In this document: in pieces, positions 9,636-17,620 of the stretch | How positions within the stretch are numbered: the first letter of the stretch is position 1 | Layout: each line of letters opens with the position of its first letter | DNA from: Microvirga ossetica | Lineage (GTDB): Bacteria > Pseudomonadota > Alphaproteobacteria > Rhizobiales > Beijerinckiaceae | Direction: 5' to 3' | Length of the DNA: 64,000 nt | NCBI RefSeq assembly: GCF_002741015.1 | Contig: NZ_CP016616.1 | Coordinates: forward strand, 727,501 to 791,500 | Position numbers and translations under genes: made by a program | Notes under the pieces: model-generated | Seen by the model: the letters and a program-made list of their open reading frames with translations, nothing else | Databases searched by the model: none | What the model was told of the DNA's origin: nothing

Positions 9636-10928
9636 TTGCTCGAACTCGGCATAGCCATCCTGCTGATCGGCCTGAACGGCCTTTTTGCACTGTCCGAACT
9701 GTCCATTGTCTCGGCCCGCAAGGCCCGCCTGAAGAACATGGCTGACAGCGGTCGCGCGGGCGCCGCCACAGCCCTCAGGCTGGCGGAGGACCCCGGACGG
9801 TTCCTGTCGACGGTCCAGATCGGCATCACTCTCGTCGGCATCCTGGCAGGCGCGTTCTCCGGCGCGGCGCTTGGCGATCGCCTCACCCAGATCCTGCTCG
9901 ATCAGGGCATGCCCGAGCGCGCCGCCGAGCCACTCGGCTACGGCCTCGTGATCGGCTTCATCACCTATCTCTCGGTCGTGGTGGGCGAGCTCGTGCCCAA
10001 GCATCTGGCGTTGAAGAACGCCGAGGGGATCGCCTGTACGGTCGCACCGCTCATGGCGCTGATCTCCCGGATCGGGGCTCCCGTGGTCTGGCTGCTCGAT
10101 GCCTCGACCAAGCTGATCTTCCGCCTCTTCGGCCAGAGCACGGCATCCGACAGCATGGTGACCGAGGAAGAGATCAAGACCATCATGGCCGAGGCGGAGA
10201 CCGCCGGTGTGATCGAGACGGACGAGCGCAAGATGATCGCGGGTGTCATGCGCCTGGGCGACCGGGCAGTGCGTGGCGTGATGACGCCGCGCACCGATGT
10301 CGACTGGATCGATGTCGACGACACAGCAGCCGAGATCCGCGAGGTTCTGATCACCACCGCCCATTCCCGTCTTCCGGTGGCCCAGGGGCACCCCGATAAT
10401 ATGCTGGGCGTCGTGCAGGCGCGGGAACTCCTGGCCGCCTCGCTGCGCGACGAGCCCCTCGACATTCGGGCCCATATCCGCAAGGCCCCGATCATCCCCG
10501 ACACCCTCGACGCGCTCGATGCCCTGGAGGTGCTGCGGCGGGCCGAGGTGCCGATGGCGCTCGTGCACGATGAGTACGGCCACTTCGACGGCATCGTCAC
10601 CCCGGCCGACATCCTCGATGCCATCGCGGGGGCATTCCGCTCGGATGAGGGAACAGCCGAGCCGGAAGCCATGCAGCGCGAGGACGGCTCCTGGTTGCTC
10701 GCGGGCTGGATGCCGGCGGACGAAATGGCCGATCAGCTTGGGATCGCCCTGCCCGAACGGCGTGACTACGAAACCGTCGCCGGCCTAGTGATCGGCGAGC
10801 TCCAGCACCTTCCCAGCACCGGCGAAGCCGTCGAGACCCTGGGCTGGCGTTTCGAGGTTGTCGACCTCGACGGCAGGCGCATCGACAAGGTGCTGGCCTC
10901 CCGGATCGAGACCCAGGAAGCGGCCTGA
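9636..10928 (+). CDS. CorC/HlyC-type CNNM transporter-associated protein
   Basis: Predicted 430-residue protein. Order: N-terminal DUF21/CNNM membrane domain (about 1-190, starting LELGIAILLIGLNGLFALSE), a pair of CBS domains (about 205-330, with RGVMTPRTDVDWIDVDD and VHDEYGHFDGIVTPADILDA), and a C-terminal CorC_HlyC FAD-like domain (about 345-425, with RRDYETVAGLVIGEL). Members take part in Mg2+/Co2+ efflux or membrane homeostasis; the old name hemolysin is misleading. TTG 9636 is used because the membrane helix begins at once. The stop is two bases from the next start, so the next gene is likely cotranscribed. Confidence 0.92.
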   Translation: MLELGIAILLIGLNGLFALSELSIVSARKARLKNMADSGRAGAATALRLAEDPGRFLSTVQIGITLVGILAGAFSGAALGDRLTQILLDQGMPERAAEPLGYGLVIGFITYLSVVVGELVPKHLALKNAEGIACTVAPLMALISRIGAPVVWLLDASTKLIFRLFGQSTASDSMVTEEEIKTIMAEAETAGVIETDERKMIAGVMRLGDRAVRGVMTPRTDVDWIDVDDTAAEIREVLITTAHSRLPVAQGHPDNMLGVVQARELLAASLRDEPLDIRAHIRKAPIIPDTLDALDALEVLRRAEVPMALVHDEYGHFDGIVTPADILDAIAGAFRSDEGTAEPEAMQREDGSWLLAGWMPADEMADQLGIALPERRDYETVAGLVIGELQHLPSTGEAVETLGWRFEVVDLDGRRIDKVLASRIETQEAA

Positions 10929-10930
10929 TC

Positions 10931-11473
10931 ATGCACAAGCGCGTTGTTCCGATTGTTGGGATAATCCTTTACCCGCTCGGCGCACAGGCAGCGGCCTCCA
11001 AGCTGGAGCAGGCGATCTTCCGGCCCCGATTCCCTGCGGAGCACTTCGTCCTGCAAAGCGCAGGCGACGGTGACCATCTCCGGTTCGAGATCAAAGTCCG
11101 CCGCACCGGCGAGACCTTTCCGTATCGGGTAAATGTCGACCGCCGTAGCGGGGAAGGCGCGATTGAGGCCATCGCCGACGGTCAAGGGCAGAACACCGGG
11201 ATCCGATCGACCTTCAAGCTGTACGACCTCAAGGGGCTGAATACCTCCGCGTCGCAGGAGATCAGTCATGTGTCCTTCTACCATCTCGGTCGGGCCTTCG
11301 TTGACATTCGCCTACGCGAGCGCCGCAATCCCGAACCTTACACCTCCCCTCCCTCGGGCGTCTGGCGCGTCAGCGACTGCCGGACCGACCAGCCGCTGCG
11401 GGCTTGCAAGGTGCCGCACGACCGGAAACCGAAAACACGGCAGTCGTCCCTGGCTTCGATGTTTTCCCATTGA
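10931..11473 (+). CDS. Exported hypothetical protein
   Basis: A 180-residue frame starting two bases after the previous stop. Residues 1-20 (MHKRVVPIVGIILYPLGAQA) look like a signal peptide. The rest is mixed beta-type sequence with no recognised domain, and two cysteines late in the protein (SDCRTDQPLRACKV) could form a disulfide. Codon use is GC3-rich like its neighbours, and the tight spacing supports it as real. I do not know the function. Confidence 0.6.
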   Translation: MHKRVVPIVGIILYPLGAQAAASKLEQAIFRPRFPAEHFVLQSAGDGDHLRFEIKVRRTGETFPYRVNVDRRSGEGAIEAIADGQGQNTGIRSTFKLYDLKGLNTSASQEISHVSFYHLGRAFVDIRLRERRNPEPYTSPPSGVWRVSDCRTDQPLRACKVPHDRKPKTRQSSLASMFSH

Positions 11474-11486
11474 AAGGAATTCCTGA

Positions 11487-11945
11487 ATGATCCGCTTGAA
11501 CCATCTCCCGGCACTGGCAGTCGTCCTCGCCGGCTCGCTTGCGATCCCGGCGGGCGTTGCCTTGGCCCAGAGCAACAGTGTCTATCGCAGCGCGGACGCG
11601 GTCGCGGGCAAGTCCGAGCGTCTGGGGGTGTACGGCAACGTGCAAAAGGATTGCACGCCCGGTCCCCTGCCGACCGTGCGTGTGGTGACCCCGCCGAAGC
11701 ATGGCGAGTTGAACGTGCGCAGCGGAACCCTGAAGGTGGGCCGGATCACCCGCTGCCCCAAGCTGGCGCCGAAGGCACAAGGGATCTTCTACAAGGCCAA
11801 CTCCAGCTACAAGGGTCCTGACGAGGTCAGCTACGAGGTCAGGTCGGCCAGCGGCAAGGTGGAGGCCCATACCGTCAGGATCACGGTGAAGGACGCATCG
11901 CCGGCAGACGCCAAGCCGACCCAGGACACCGATCCCGACCTGTGA
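11487..11945 (+). CDS. Exported Ig-like/cadherin-like protein
   Basis: Predicted 152-residue protein with a clear signal peptide (about 1-27, ending GVALA/QS). The mature part contains VRVVTPPKHGELNVRSGTLK and FYKANSSYKGPDEVSYEV, the P-x-H-G-x-L ... Y-x-P-x-x-x-G-x-D-x-x-x-Y pattern of bacterial cadherin-like or Ig-like beta sandwiches. Two cysteines (DCTPG, RCPKL) could pair. Probably periplasmic. GAAAGGAATT precedes ATG 11487, and it is 13 bp from the previous gene, so both may be cotranscribed with the CorC-like gene. Confidence 0.75.
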   Translation: MIRLNHLPALAVVLAGSLAIPAGVALAQSNSVYRSADAVAGKSERLGVYGNVQKDCTPGPLPTVRVVTPPKHGELNVRSGTLKVGRITRCPKLAPKAQGIFYKANSSYKGPDEVSYEVRSASGKVEAHTVRITVKDASPADAKPTQDTDPDL

Positions 11946-11999
11946 GGACGAAGCCGATGTGCAGACCCTCGTCTCCTCCGCGCTGAAGCATCCTGCCGC

Positions 12000-12022
12000 A
12001 AGGACTGCGTCACGCGGTCCTT
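12000..12022. terminator. Bidirectional hairpin between convergent genes
   Basis: AAGGACTGCG pairs with CGCGGTCCTT (one G-T wobble) around a three-base loop, in the gap between the exported-protein gene and the convergent desaturase gene. No long T run follows. Confidence 0.6.
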
Positions 12023-12030
12023 CGTGATGC

Positions 12031-13206
12031 CTATGGGGCAATGGCACCCAAGCGGGCGCCGACGGCCTCCAGGATCATGCGGTGGGCCCGCTCGACGATC
12101 TCGTCCAGGGAGCGTGTCTTGACGAACATGCCTGAGGCCCGCGCGCCGATCTCCTCCCGGGTCGGAAGGTGCGGCAGATGTACATGGGCCAGCACCTCGT
12201 GGGCCCTGTGCTGCGCCGCCGCGATCCTTGCCCGAAGGTCGGCAAGACCCGGCGTGGTTTGCAGCGCCTGGTTCAGCCGGGAAGAGATCGCCTCGACGTT
12301 GAACGTGGCGACGACATCCTTCGCAGCGCGGTCGATCACCCGCGAGCCGAGCTTCTGCTCGTTCCTGAGCACCGCCTCGGGCGGGCTCTTGAGGTCCCAC
12401 ACCACGCCGAGCCAGGAGAGCACCTTGATGATGTAGAAGGTCGGATCGATCTCCCACCAGCGGAAGCCCTGGCGCACGCTCGCCTGATAGGCATGATGGT
12501 TGTTGTGCCAACCCTCGCCCATGGTGAAGAAGGCGAGCAGCCAGTTGTTGCGGGAGTCGTCACCCGTCACGTATCGCTTCGAGCCGTGCACGTGGGCGAG
12601 CGAGTTGATGCAGAAGGTGGCATGATAAACCGCCACCGTGCTCCAGAAGAAGCCGACGATGAGGCCCGACCAGCCCACAATCAGGAACGTGATCACGGCC
12701 AGCACGACCGCAGGCAGCAGCTCGTACTTATGGAGCCACATCAGCTCCGGATACTTGGTGAGGTCGCCGACCTTGACGAGATCGACCGTGTCGTGCTTGC
12801 GGGCGAAGATCCAGCCTACATGGGCAAAGATAAAGCCGGTGTGCCGGGGTGAATGGACGTCATGCCCGGTATCGGAGAACAGGTGGTGGTGCCGGTGCTT
12901 GGCGGCCCACCACAGCACGCTCTTTTGGGCGGAACTCTGGGCCAAACAGGCGAGAATGAACTGGAACACGCGACTCGTGACATAGGAGCGATGCGAAAAG
13001 TAGCGATGGTAGCCGGCCGTGATCCCGAACATCCGTAGCCAGTACAGGACGATGCCGAGCACGACTGCCTCCCCGGTCACGCCGGACCAGATCGCCGCAA
13101 AACACGCCAGGTGAACCAAGATGAAGGATATCGTCTGCGGATAGACGATATCGTCGTGATCATGATGATCATCATGCAGATGCGTGGGCGGGATTGCAGA
13201 ACTCAT
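12031..13206 (-). CDS. Membrane acyl-CoA desaturase (delta-9 type)
   Basis: Predicted 391-residue diiron membrane desaturase that would insert a double bond into acyl chains and adjust membrane fluidity. All three histidine boxes are visible: HRYFSH at 67-72, HRHHH at 104-108 and HNNHH near 240. Four hydrophobic helices surround them in the usual order. The N terminus is His/Asp-rich (HLHDDHHDHDD). The C-terminal 110 residues are a helical extension beyond the catalytic core. ATG 13206 is preferred over an in-frame TTG at 13248, which has no better ribosome site. It is convergent with the genes on its left. Confidence 0.93.
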   Translation of the reverse strand: MSSAIPPTHLHDDHHDHDDIVYPQTISFILVHLACFAAIWSGVTGEAVVLGIVLYWLRMFGITAGYHRYFSHRSYVTSRVFQFILACLAQSSAQKSVLWWAAKHRHHHLFSDTGHDVHSPRHTGFIFAHVGWIFARKHDTVDLVKVGDLTKYPELMWLHKYELLPAVVLAVITFLIVGWSGLIVGFFWSTVAVYHATFCINSLAHVHGSKRYVTGDDSRNNWLLAFFTMGEGWHNNHHAYQASVRQGFRWWEIDPTFYIIKVLSWLGVVWDLKSPPEAVLRNEQKLGSRVIDRAAKDVVATFNVEAISSRLNQALQTTPGLADLRARIAAAQHRAHEVLAHVHLPHLPTREEIGARASGMFVKTRSLDEIVERAHRMILEAVGARLGAIAP

Positions 13207-13274
13207 TCCAAACTCGTGTTGGCATAGGTGGAAGTTGGGCTTGGCCAATGGTCCAAACCTCGCGGATGAATTGT

Positions 13275-13691
13275 TTAGCTGTAACGAATCAGGGGCAAAA
13301 GCGTAGCTTGGTGCGGCTTAGCAGACCCTGCGGGTACGGATCGAATGCAGAGCTCAGCTTGTTCGGATTGAACCGATAACCTTGGGCTGGTTCGTAGCGG
13401 CTGTGCACGATAGCCATAGATGGTGTTGGGCCCGGCGTCAGGCAAATAGCCGTGCCAGACTTCGTTGGTGTACTCGGGCAGCTCGATCTGCTCGAGCTCT
13501 ACCTGTCCCTTGTCGTCGAAGAGGTAGAGCTCAACCTTGGTGGCATGAGTGGCGAACAGGGCGAAGTCGACACCGAGACTGTTCCAGGTTGCGCCCAGGG
13601 GATTTGGTCGACCCTCTCGCACGGCGGATCGTCGGGTGGCCCGGGGCGCGGCAGCCTCGGACTGAGCCCCCTTGGGCTCGGAGACATTCAT
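13275..13691 (-). pseudogene. Glycogen debranching enzyme GlgX, N-terminal remnant
   Basis: Residues 27-95 match the start of GlgX: REGRPNPLGATWNSLGVDFA, THATKVELYLFDDKGQ, then IELPEYTNEVWHGYLPDAGP and NTIYGYR (CBM48 domain). After YGYR the frame changes. The shifted frame still reads RYEPAQGYRFNPNKL, so one indel near 13400 breaks the gene, and homology ends by about 13345. The roughly 550 residues of catalytic domain are missing. The intact gene would remove alpha-1,6 branches from glycogen; this piece cannot. Confidence 0.85.
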
Positions 13692-13839
13692 GTGGGAATC
13701 CGCTTCGAATGCGAGCCGTCAAGGCTTGCTCTCTGGTCGTTGCCAACGGGCGAGAAACGCTCAAGGTTCGGTTGTCGGTCCGAACGACGGCAGATCCTTC
13801 TTGCGGTGCGCCGCTTCGGAGCGGTAGGTCCAGCTCAAT

Positions 13840-14244
13840 TCATTCGATGATCGGTTCCCCTGAGCCATCGAGACGCTCGACGGCCGCGCGCTCCTTGCGC
13901 AGCGTTATGGGCACCTCGACGTTCTCGACCGATGCGGTGCGGCGGATTCGGACCTCCTCCACCAGCACGAGTTGCTTCTCGACGACGAGGCGCTCCTCGA
14001 ACACGGGAACGATCGTGACGTCACCGTCCGTGCGGATCTGCGGAATGGTATCGACGACGCGGTTGACGGGAATGCGTTCGACCTCGACCGTTTCCAGCGA
14101 CAGCATCTCCTTGAGGATGCGCTCCTCGGTGTCGACGGTGGTCTTCACGATGACCCTGCCGCTCGCCACCTGCCGCTTGGCGATCCTGGCTTCCTCCTCG
14201 ACGATCGGGATCACGAGCGTGTCGGACTTGTCGGTCTCACTCAT
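13840..14244 (-). CDS. DUF2382 (YsnF/AvaK-type) protein, copy 1
   Basis: Predicted 134-residue protein composed of a DUF2382 domain: VIPIVEEEARIAKRQVASGR, then IVKTTVDTEERILKEMLSLE and the closing ITLRKERAAVERLDGSGEPI. The alternating beta/charged pattern is typical. DUF2382 proteins are stress-associated and of unknown biochemistry. ATG 14244 follows a GGGAG at good spacing; an upstream in-frame ATG adds ten residues without support. It is one of three paralogues within 6 kb. Confidence 0.88.
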   Translation of the reverse strand: MSETDKSDTLVIPIVEEEARIAKRQVASGRVIVKTTVDTEERILKEMLSLETVEVERIPVNRVVDTIPQIRTDGDVTIVPVFEERLVVEKQLVLVEEVRIRRTASVENVEVPITLRKERAAVERLDGSGEPIIE

Positions 14245-14303
14245 CTCGATACTCCCGGAGGTGGGCTCGCGCATGGTTTAATACCTTTTACTCGCTCAAG
14301 AAG

Positions 14304-14344
14304 AGCAGGCGCTTGCGTCGCTGCGAAGCGAGGAAGCGCCTGCT
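14304..14344 (-). terminator. Strong hairpin downstream of the YciE/YciF-like gene
   Basis: AGCAGGCGCTT (14304-14314) pairs perfectly with AAGCGCCTGCT (14334-14344) around a 19-base loop that can pair again internally. It lies 16 bp beyond the stop of the minus-strand gene ending at 14360, and CTTCTT follows on that strand. Confidence 0.75.
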
Positions 14345-14359
14345 TTCAATAACGTTGGA

Positions 14360-14860
14360 TCAAGCGGATGGGGAGGCGGCGATTGCCGTCTTGTTGATCT
14401 CGGTCTCCGCGAGCCGCGTCAGCTTCTCGTCGGCCGCCTTCTCCTCCTCCAGGGTCTGTCCAAGCAGCGCCGCCACCTCGCTCTCTCCGCAATCCTGCGC
14501 GATGGTCTTCAATGAGCCGTAGCTGGCGATCTCGTAATGCTCGACCTTCTGCGCTGCCATGACGAGCGCCACGTCGAGCAGCTCGCTCGGAAGCCCCTCC
14601 TCCATCACCTCTTCCGCCTCTGCGATCAGGCCTTGCGTGGCTTCGCAGGTGTTGCCATCGGGATCGGCTCCCAGGTGCTCGAAAGCCTGCTTGAGGCGCT
14701 CGACCTGATTCGCTGTCTCCTGGCGATGGGTTTGGAACGCCTGCTTGAGGTTCGGGGACGTGGCGGCATCGGCCATGGCGCCGAGACCTTCCAGAATCTG
14801 GGTCTCGGAGCTGTAGGTGTCTCTCATCTCTTCGATGAGCAGGTCCTTGATCGTTTGCAT
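14360..14860 (-). CDS. YciE/YciF ferroxidase-like protein (DUF892)
   Basis: Predicted 166-residue four-helix protein: IKDLLIEEMRDTYSSETQIL at the start, FQTHRQETANQVERLKQAFE, then KVEHYEIASYGSLKTIAQDC and TLEEEKAADEKL. The spaced Glu/His residues correspond to the ferritin-like metal site of this family. YciE/YciF are stress-induced proteins thought to be iron-binding. It starts seven bases after the upstream YidB-like gene, so the two form an operon ending at the hairpin 14304-14344. Confidence 0.92.
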   Translation of the reverse strand: MQTIKDLLIEEMRDTYSSETQILEGLGAMADAATSPNLKQAFQTHRQETANQVERLKQAFEHLGADPDGNTCEATQGLIAEAEEVMEEGLPSELLDVALVMAAQKVEHYEIASYGSLKTIAQDCGESEVAALLGQTLEEEKAADEKLTRLAETEINKTAIAASPSA

Positions 14861-14867
14861 GATGTCC

Positions 14868-15272
14868 TCATGGTTCTGGTGGTTGATGCGTCTTGTGTGC
14901 GTCCGGCACCTGACCCAACGGCGTCAGCTTATCGACGATACCGGGCAGGTGCTGGGAGAGTTCCGTGAGCAGTTCCTGGCTTGGAAGGCCGGACTGGCGC
15001 GCAAGGGCATGGATCGTTGCCGGACCGAGGGCCTCCTCGAGATGGTTCGGCGTGACCGGCTCGTTTTCACCCAGGCCGACCCAGGATTGAGCGATCGCGC
15101 CGTGGCCGCAGTGGATAAAGCGATCGAGGAGCTGGCGGAGTCCTTCGCCATGCTCCTTGCCGCCTCGTGATGTCAGGAGAGCACTGACAGCGACCGCGAT
15201 CGGCGAGGAGGGATCGATGCTGCTCGCCGATGGTCCGTAAATGCCGCGGGCGGCCTCATCGAGGAACTGCAC
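14868..15272 (-). CDS. YidB family protein (DUF937)
   Basis: Predicted 134-residue protein with the DUF937 pattern: LRQLLDRFIHCGHGAIAQSW followed by VGLGENEPVTPNHLEEALGP and LARQSGLPSQELLTELSQHL, ending LTPLGQVPD. The LT-x-x-G-x-x-P ending is diagnostic. Function unknown. In many proteobacteria it sits with stress genes, as it does here, directly ahead of the YciE/YciF-like gene. Confidence 0.9.
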   Translation of the reverse strand: MQFLDEAARGIYGPSASSIDPSSPIAVAVSALLTSRGGKEHGEGLRQLLDRFIHCGHGAIAQSWVGLGENEPVTPNHLEEALGPATIHALARQSGLPSQELLTELSQHLPGIVDKLTPLGQVPDAHKTHQPPEP

Positions 15273-15296
15273 CGTTGTTCTCCGTATCGGGTGAAT

Positions 15297-15323
15297 GGGG
15301 GCGGACCCGATCGGGGCCGCCCC
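15297..15323 (-). terminator. GC-rich hairpin after DUF2382 copy 2
   Basis: GGGGCGG (15297-15303) pairs with CCGCCCC (15317-15323), with further CCC/GGG pairing inside, starting 8 bp beyond the minus-strand stop at 15331. Confidence 0.6.
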
Positions 15324-15330
15324 GCAAGGC

Positions 15331-16200
15331 TCAGACCGAGCGATTCAACGTGGCCTTGTCCGTCGCGACCCGATCGTCCTCGACATCGACCTTGGTCGAG
15401 CGGACCTTGTCCGACACGGTCTCGGTGCGCTGTTCGACGCCCTTCTTGACCACCACCTCGCCGGTGACGCGAGCTTCCTTCGAGACCACGGCCTCTTCCG
15501 AAGTTGCTCGAGCTTCGATTGTGCGCTCGCGGAACGCATCGTCCCCGACCGCCGTGGCGCGATCAACAGGGCGACGCTCGACGTGGACGCTCTCGGTGCG
15601 CAGGCTGACCTGCTCGCTCACCGGTGTCTCGACCACGTAGCTGCGCACCTTGACACGGCCCCGGCTGACATCCCGCTTGCCGACGCGGAGCTGCTCCTCG
15701 ACCACCGGGATGACCTCCTCGCCAGCATCCGCCGCGCGGCTTGTGGTGGGTACGTTCGCCTCCCTGGTTGTCGCAACATTCATGGCAGTGGTTCCTGGCG
15801 TATAGCCCTGCCAGCCTTCGGCGCGCCATGCGCTCTCGCGCTCCTCCAGGTCGACGGTGCCGTATTCCTCGAGAATGTCCTCGGCGCGCTCGGCCTGGGC
15901 CGGATCAACCATGACGGTCACCATGGAGCTGCCGCGGTGCATGGCTTCGGCATAGGTGGAGCGATCCTCGTCGGGCAGGAAGAAGTCAGCGAGGGAGGCA
16001 AGAAAGCCCTTCTCATCGCGGTCGGTGTCGTAGGATGAGCCCGTCGCCGGAGATGAGGCGCTGTCGTCCTCCGGCATCAGCGTGATGCTGGTGCGCGAAA
16101 TGCCGGCGCTGACGAGTTCGTCGATGGCTCTCATGGCATCGCTGCGATTGTCGAAGAGGGCCGTCATCGTCTGCCGGGCTGTCATGGTCTGTTGGGTCAT
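15331..16200 (-). CDS. Two-domain stress protein: GsiB/17M-like N terminus plus DUF2382, copy 2
   Basis: Predicted 289-residue protein. Residues 1-110 (TALFDNRSDAMRAIDELVSA, then GISRTSITLMPEDD and SMVTVMVDPAQAERAEDILE) form the ferredoxin-like fold of the heat-induced 17M-type domain. Residues about 160-285 are DUF2382 (VIPVVEEQLRVGKRDVSRGR, then VKVRSYVVETPVSEQVSLRT). This fusion is common in alphaproteobacteria and is stress-linked. ATG 16200 has a GGAG site; the upstream in-frame ATG at 16242 overlaps a palindrome and is unlikely. It is separated from the PhnA-like gene by 75 bp containing a 30-bp palindrome. Confidence 0.9.
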   Translation of the reverse strand: MTQQTMTARQTMTALFDNRSDAMRAIDELVSAGISRTSITLMPEDDSASSPATGSSYDTDRDEKGFLASLADFFLPDEDRSTYAEAMHRGSSMVTVMVDPAQAERAEDILEEYGTVDLEERESAWRAEGWQGYTPGTTAMNVATTREANVPTTSRAADAGEEVIPVVEEQLRVGKRDVSRGRVKVRSYVVETPVSEQVSLRTESVHVERRPVDRATAVGDDAFRERTIEARATSEEAVVSKEARVTGEVVVKKGVEQRTETVSDKVRSTKVDVEDDRVATDKATLNRSV

Positions 16201-16228
16201 CGTGGTATCTCCGTGATCTGTGTGGACC

Positions 16229-16258
16229 CGATCAGTCGACACCGGTGTCGACTGATCG
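16229..16258. promoter_or_regulatory. Perfect 30-bp palindrome between two stress genes
   Basis: The left half CGATCAGTCGACACC is followed directly by its exact reverse complement. It lies 17 bp beyond the stop of the PhnA-like gene and 28 bp before the start of DUF2382 copy 2, both on the minus strand. It may be a transcription terminator or attenuator, or a repressor operator. Confidence 0.6.
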
Positions 16259-16275
16259 AAATGATGGCTGTCGGC

Positions 16276-17238
16276 TCATGCCGTCTTGGTGGAGGAGCCG
16301 GTGCTCCGCGTGGTCAGGAACCGCGCCGTGATAGTCGGATCGACCGCACCGAGGCGTCCGCCGAACCAGGCTGCCAGGGCGCCGAGAAGAAGGGCGAGGC
16401 TGGCGAGAAGGGCTCCGCGAGAGACGGCCTTGGCGGCCGTGTCGGCAGCCTGCGTCGCCTGCTGCTTGGCCCGGTCCGCCGTCTCGCGATACTGCTTTTC
16501 GTAACCTGCAACGCGGGTGCGTGCCTCCTCGATCGGAATGTTCTGCGAACGGGCGAGTGCCTGGGCGGCCTGCTCGCGGGCATCGTTGGCTTGGGCCTGG
16601 TTGCCGGTCACCAATGCACGCATGCTGGCGATGGCCGTATCCCGCAAGGCGGCCGGATCGTTGCCGGTCGAGCCGCGCAGCGACTGCTCGATCGAGGCGA
16701 ACGGGTCGGTGCTATTAGCCAGCGCCGGTGCGGCCGTCTGGGCCACTGATGTCGCCGTGCGACCAAGACCGCCCAGGGCACCGCTGACCGTGTTGAACGC
16801 GCCGCCGACGAGACCGCCGACTGCCGTGCTCAGCAGATAGAAGATCACCAGCGTGGTCATCGCCCAGGTGGTCAGGCCATGCCAGCCACCGGTCGATGCC
16901 TTTGGCTGACCCGACAGGCGGCTCGCGACGTAGCCGCCGATGAAGGCAGCAACGATGCCTGACAGCGCCCACCAGATCCCGGCTCCGATCGAGAAGCTGC
17001 TGACGGCTGGGTTGTCGCCGGTCATGGGATCGAGCGTCGAAGCGCCGATGCCGATCCCGATCATGTTGAGGACGAGCTGTGCGACGAGGCCTGTGACCAC
17101 GCCGGCCAGAACGGCGCCCCACGAGACCTTGTTGATCAGGATCGTGCGGGCATCCTCGGTGGGTGTGACCCCACTGATGTGAGGGGCGTCGGTGTTGCCC
17201 CGCGAGCGTGGAGTGTCAGGGTATGCGGTAGACGTCAT
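16276..17238 (-). CDS. PhnA-like membrane protein
   Basis: Predicted 320-residue protein. Order: short polar N terminus, LINKVSWGAVLAGVVTGLVA (helix 1), GIWWALSGIVAAFIGGYVAS (helix 2), TTWAMTTLVIFYLLSTAVGG (helix 3), a long helical Ala/Gln/Arg-rich soluble part (about 180-270, coiled-coil-like), and a last helix ending LGALAAWFGGRLGAVDP. Methylobacteriaceae homologues are annotated PhnA-like but share nothing with the PhnA hydrolase that I can see. Function unknown; the setting suggests envelope stress. Confidence 0.8.
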   Translation of the reverse strand: MTSTAYPDTPRSRGNTDAPHISGVTPTEDARTILINKVSWGAVLAGVVTGLVAQLVLNMIGIGIGASTLDPMTGDNPAVSSFSIGAGIWWALSGIVAAFIGGYVASRLSGQPKASTGGWHGLTTWAMTTLVIFYLLSTAVGGLVGGAFNTVSGALGGLGRTATSVAQTAAPALANSTDPFASIEQSLRGSTGNDPAALRDTAIASMRALVTGNQAQANDAREQAAQALARSQNIPIEEARTRVAGYEKQYRETADRAKQQATQAADTAAKAVSRGALLASLALLLGALAAWFGGRLGAVDPTITARFLTTRSTGSSTKTA

Positions 17239-17310
17239 CGTGATCTCCTGTGGGGACGGGGGATGGCCGACCTTGAGAGCACAAGGACATCGACGATCAC
17301 CGTAGTTGGG

Positions 17311-17469
17311 GGCAGGAAGGGCCGCATTGCAGGCGCAATGGCTGGACGCGGCCTGTATATTGAACCCAACGCCGCTCCCGGTCGGGCGATCCGGTGCAAA
17401 TCCGGTGACCCGCTATGCGAAGATGCATGGCCCCCATCCCAAGGGGGACTCGGCCGCAGTCAACCTGCC
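17311..17469 (+). promoter_or_regulatory. Cobalamin-riboswitch-like leader (possibly degenerate)
   Basis: The closing stem P1 is visible as GGCAGG (17311-17316) with CCTGCC (17464-17469), the latter within AGTCAACCTGCC, close to the AGGAGACCTGCC end of B12 riboswitches. The core shows GGG..CCGGTGCAAATCCGG..CCCGC at about 17384-17412, matching the B12 box pattern GGTGnAAATCC with its flanking P4 pairing. A nested stem GCCGC/GCGGC with inner ATTGC/GCAAT lies 5' of it. The CCCGC is followed by TATGCG where AACTGT is expected, so the site is divergent. It precedes OsmC by 150 bp. Confidence 0.5.
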
Positions 17470-17620
17470 GTGCCGGGCCATGCCGGGGAAGAACGGAGGT
17501 CGTCCCCATCCAGCCAGCGAGGCTCCATGCGTTTTCGCTTACCCGGTAACCGATCTTGCTTGGCTCGGAACGCGGGCGGAGGCGTTACCCTCGACATCCA
17601 CCGATCCAAGGAGCCGCCCA

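Noticed and set aside
17391..17405. tRNA T-arm (CCGG, seven-base loop TGCAAAT, CCGG)
   Set aside because: No acceptor, D or anticodon arms fit around it, and the loop lacks the invariant second T. It is better explained as the core of a cobalamin-riboswitch-like RNA.
17306..17620. N-terminal extension of OsmC through the leader RNA
   Set aside because: The extension has no similarity to OsmC proteins, and GTG 17621 has an ideal ribosome-binding site.
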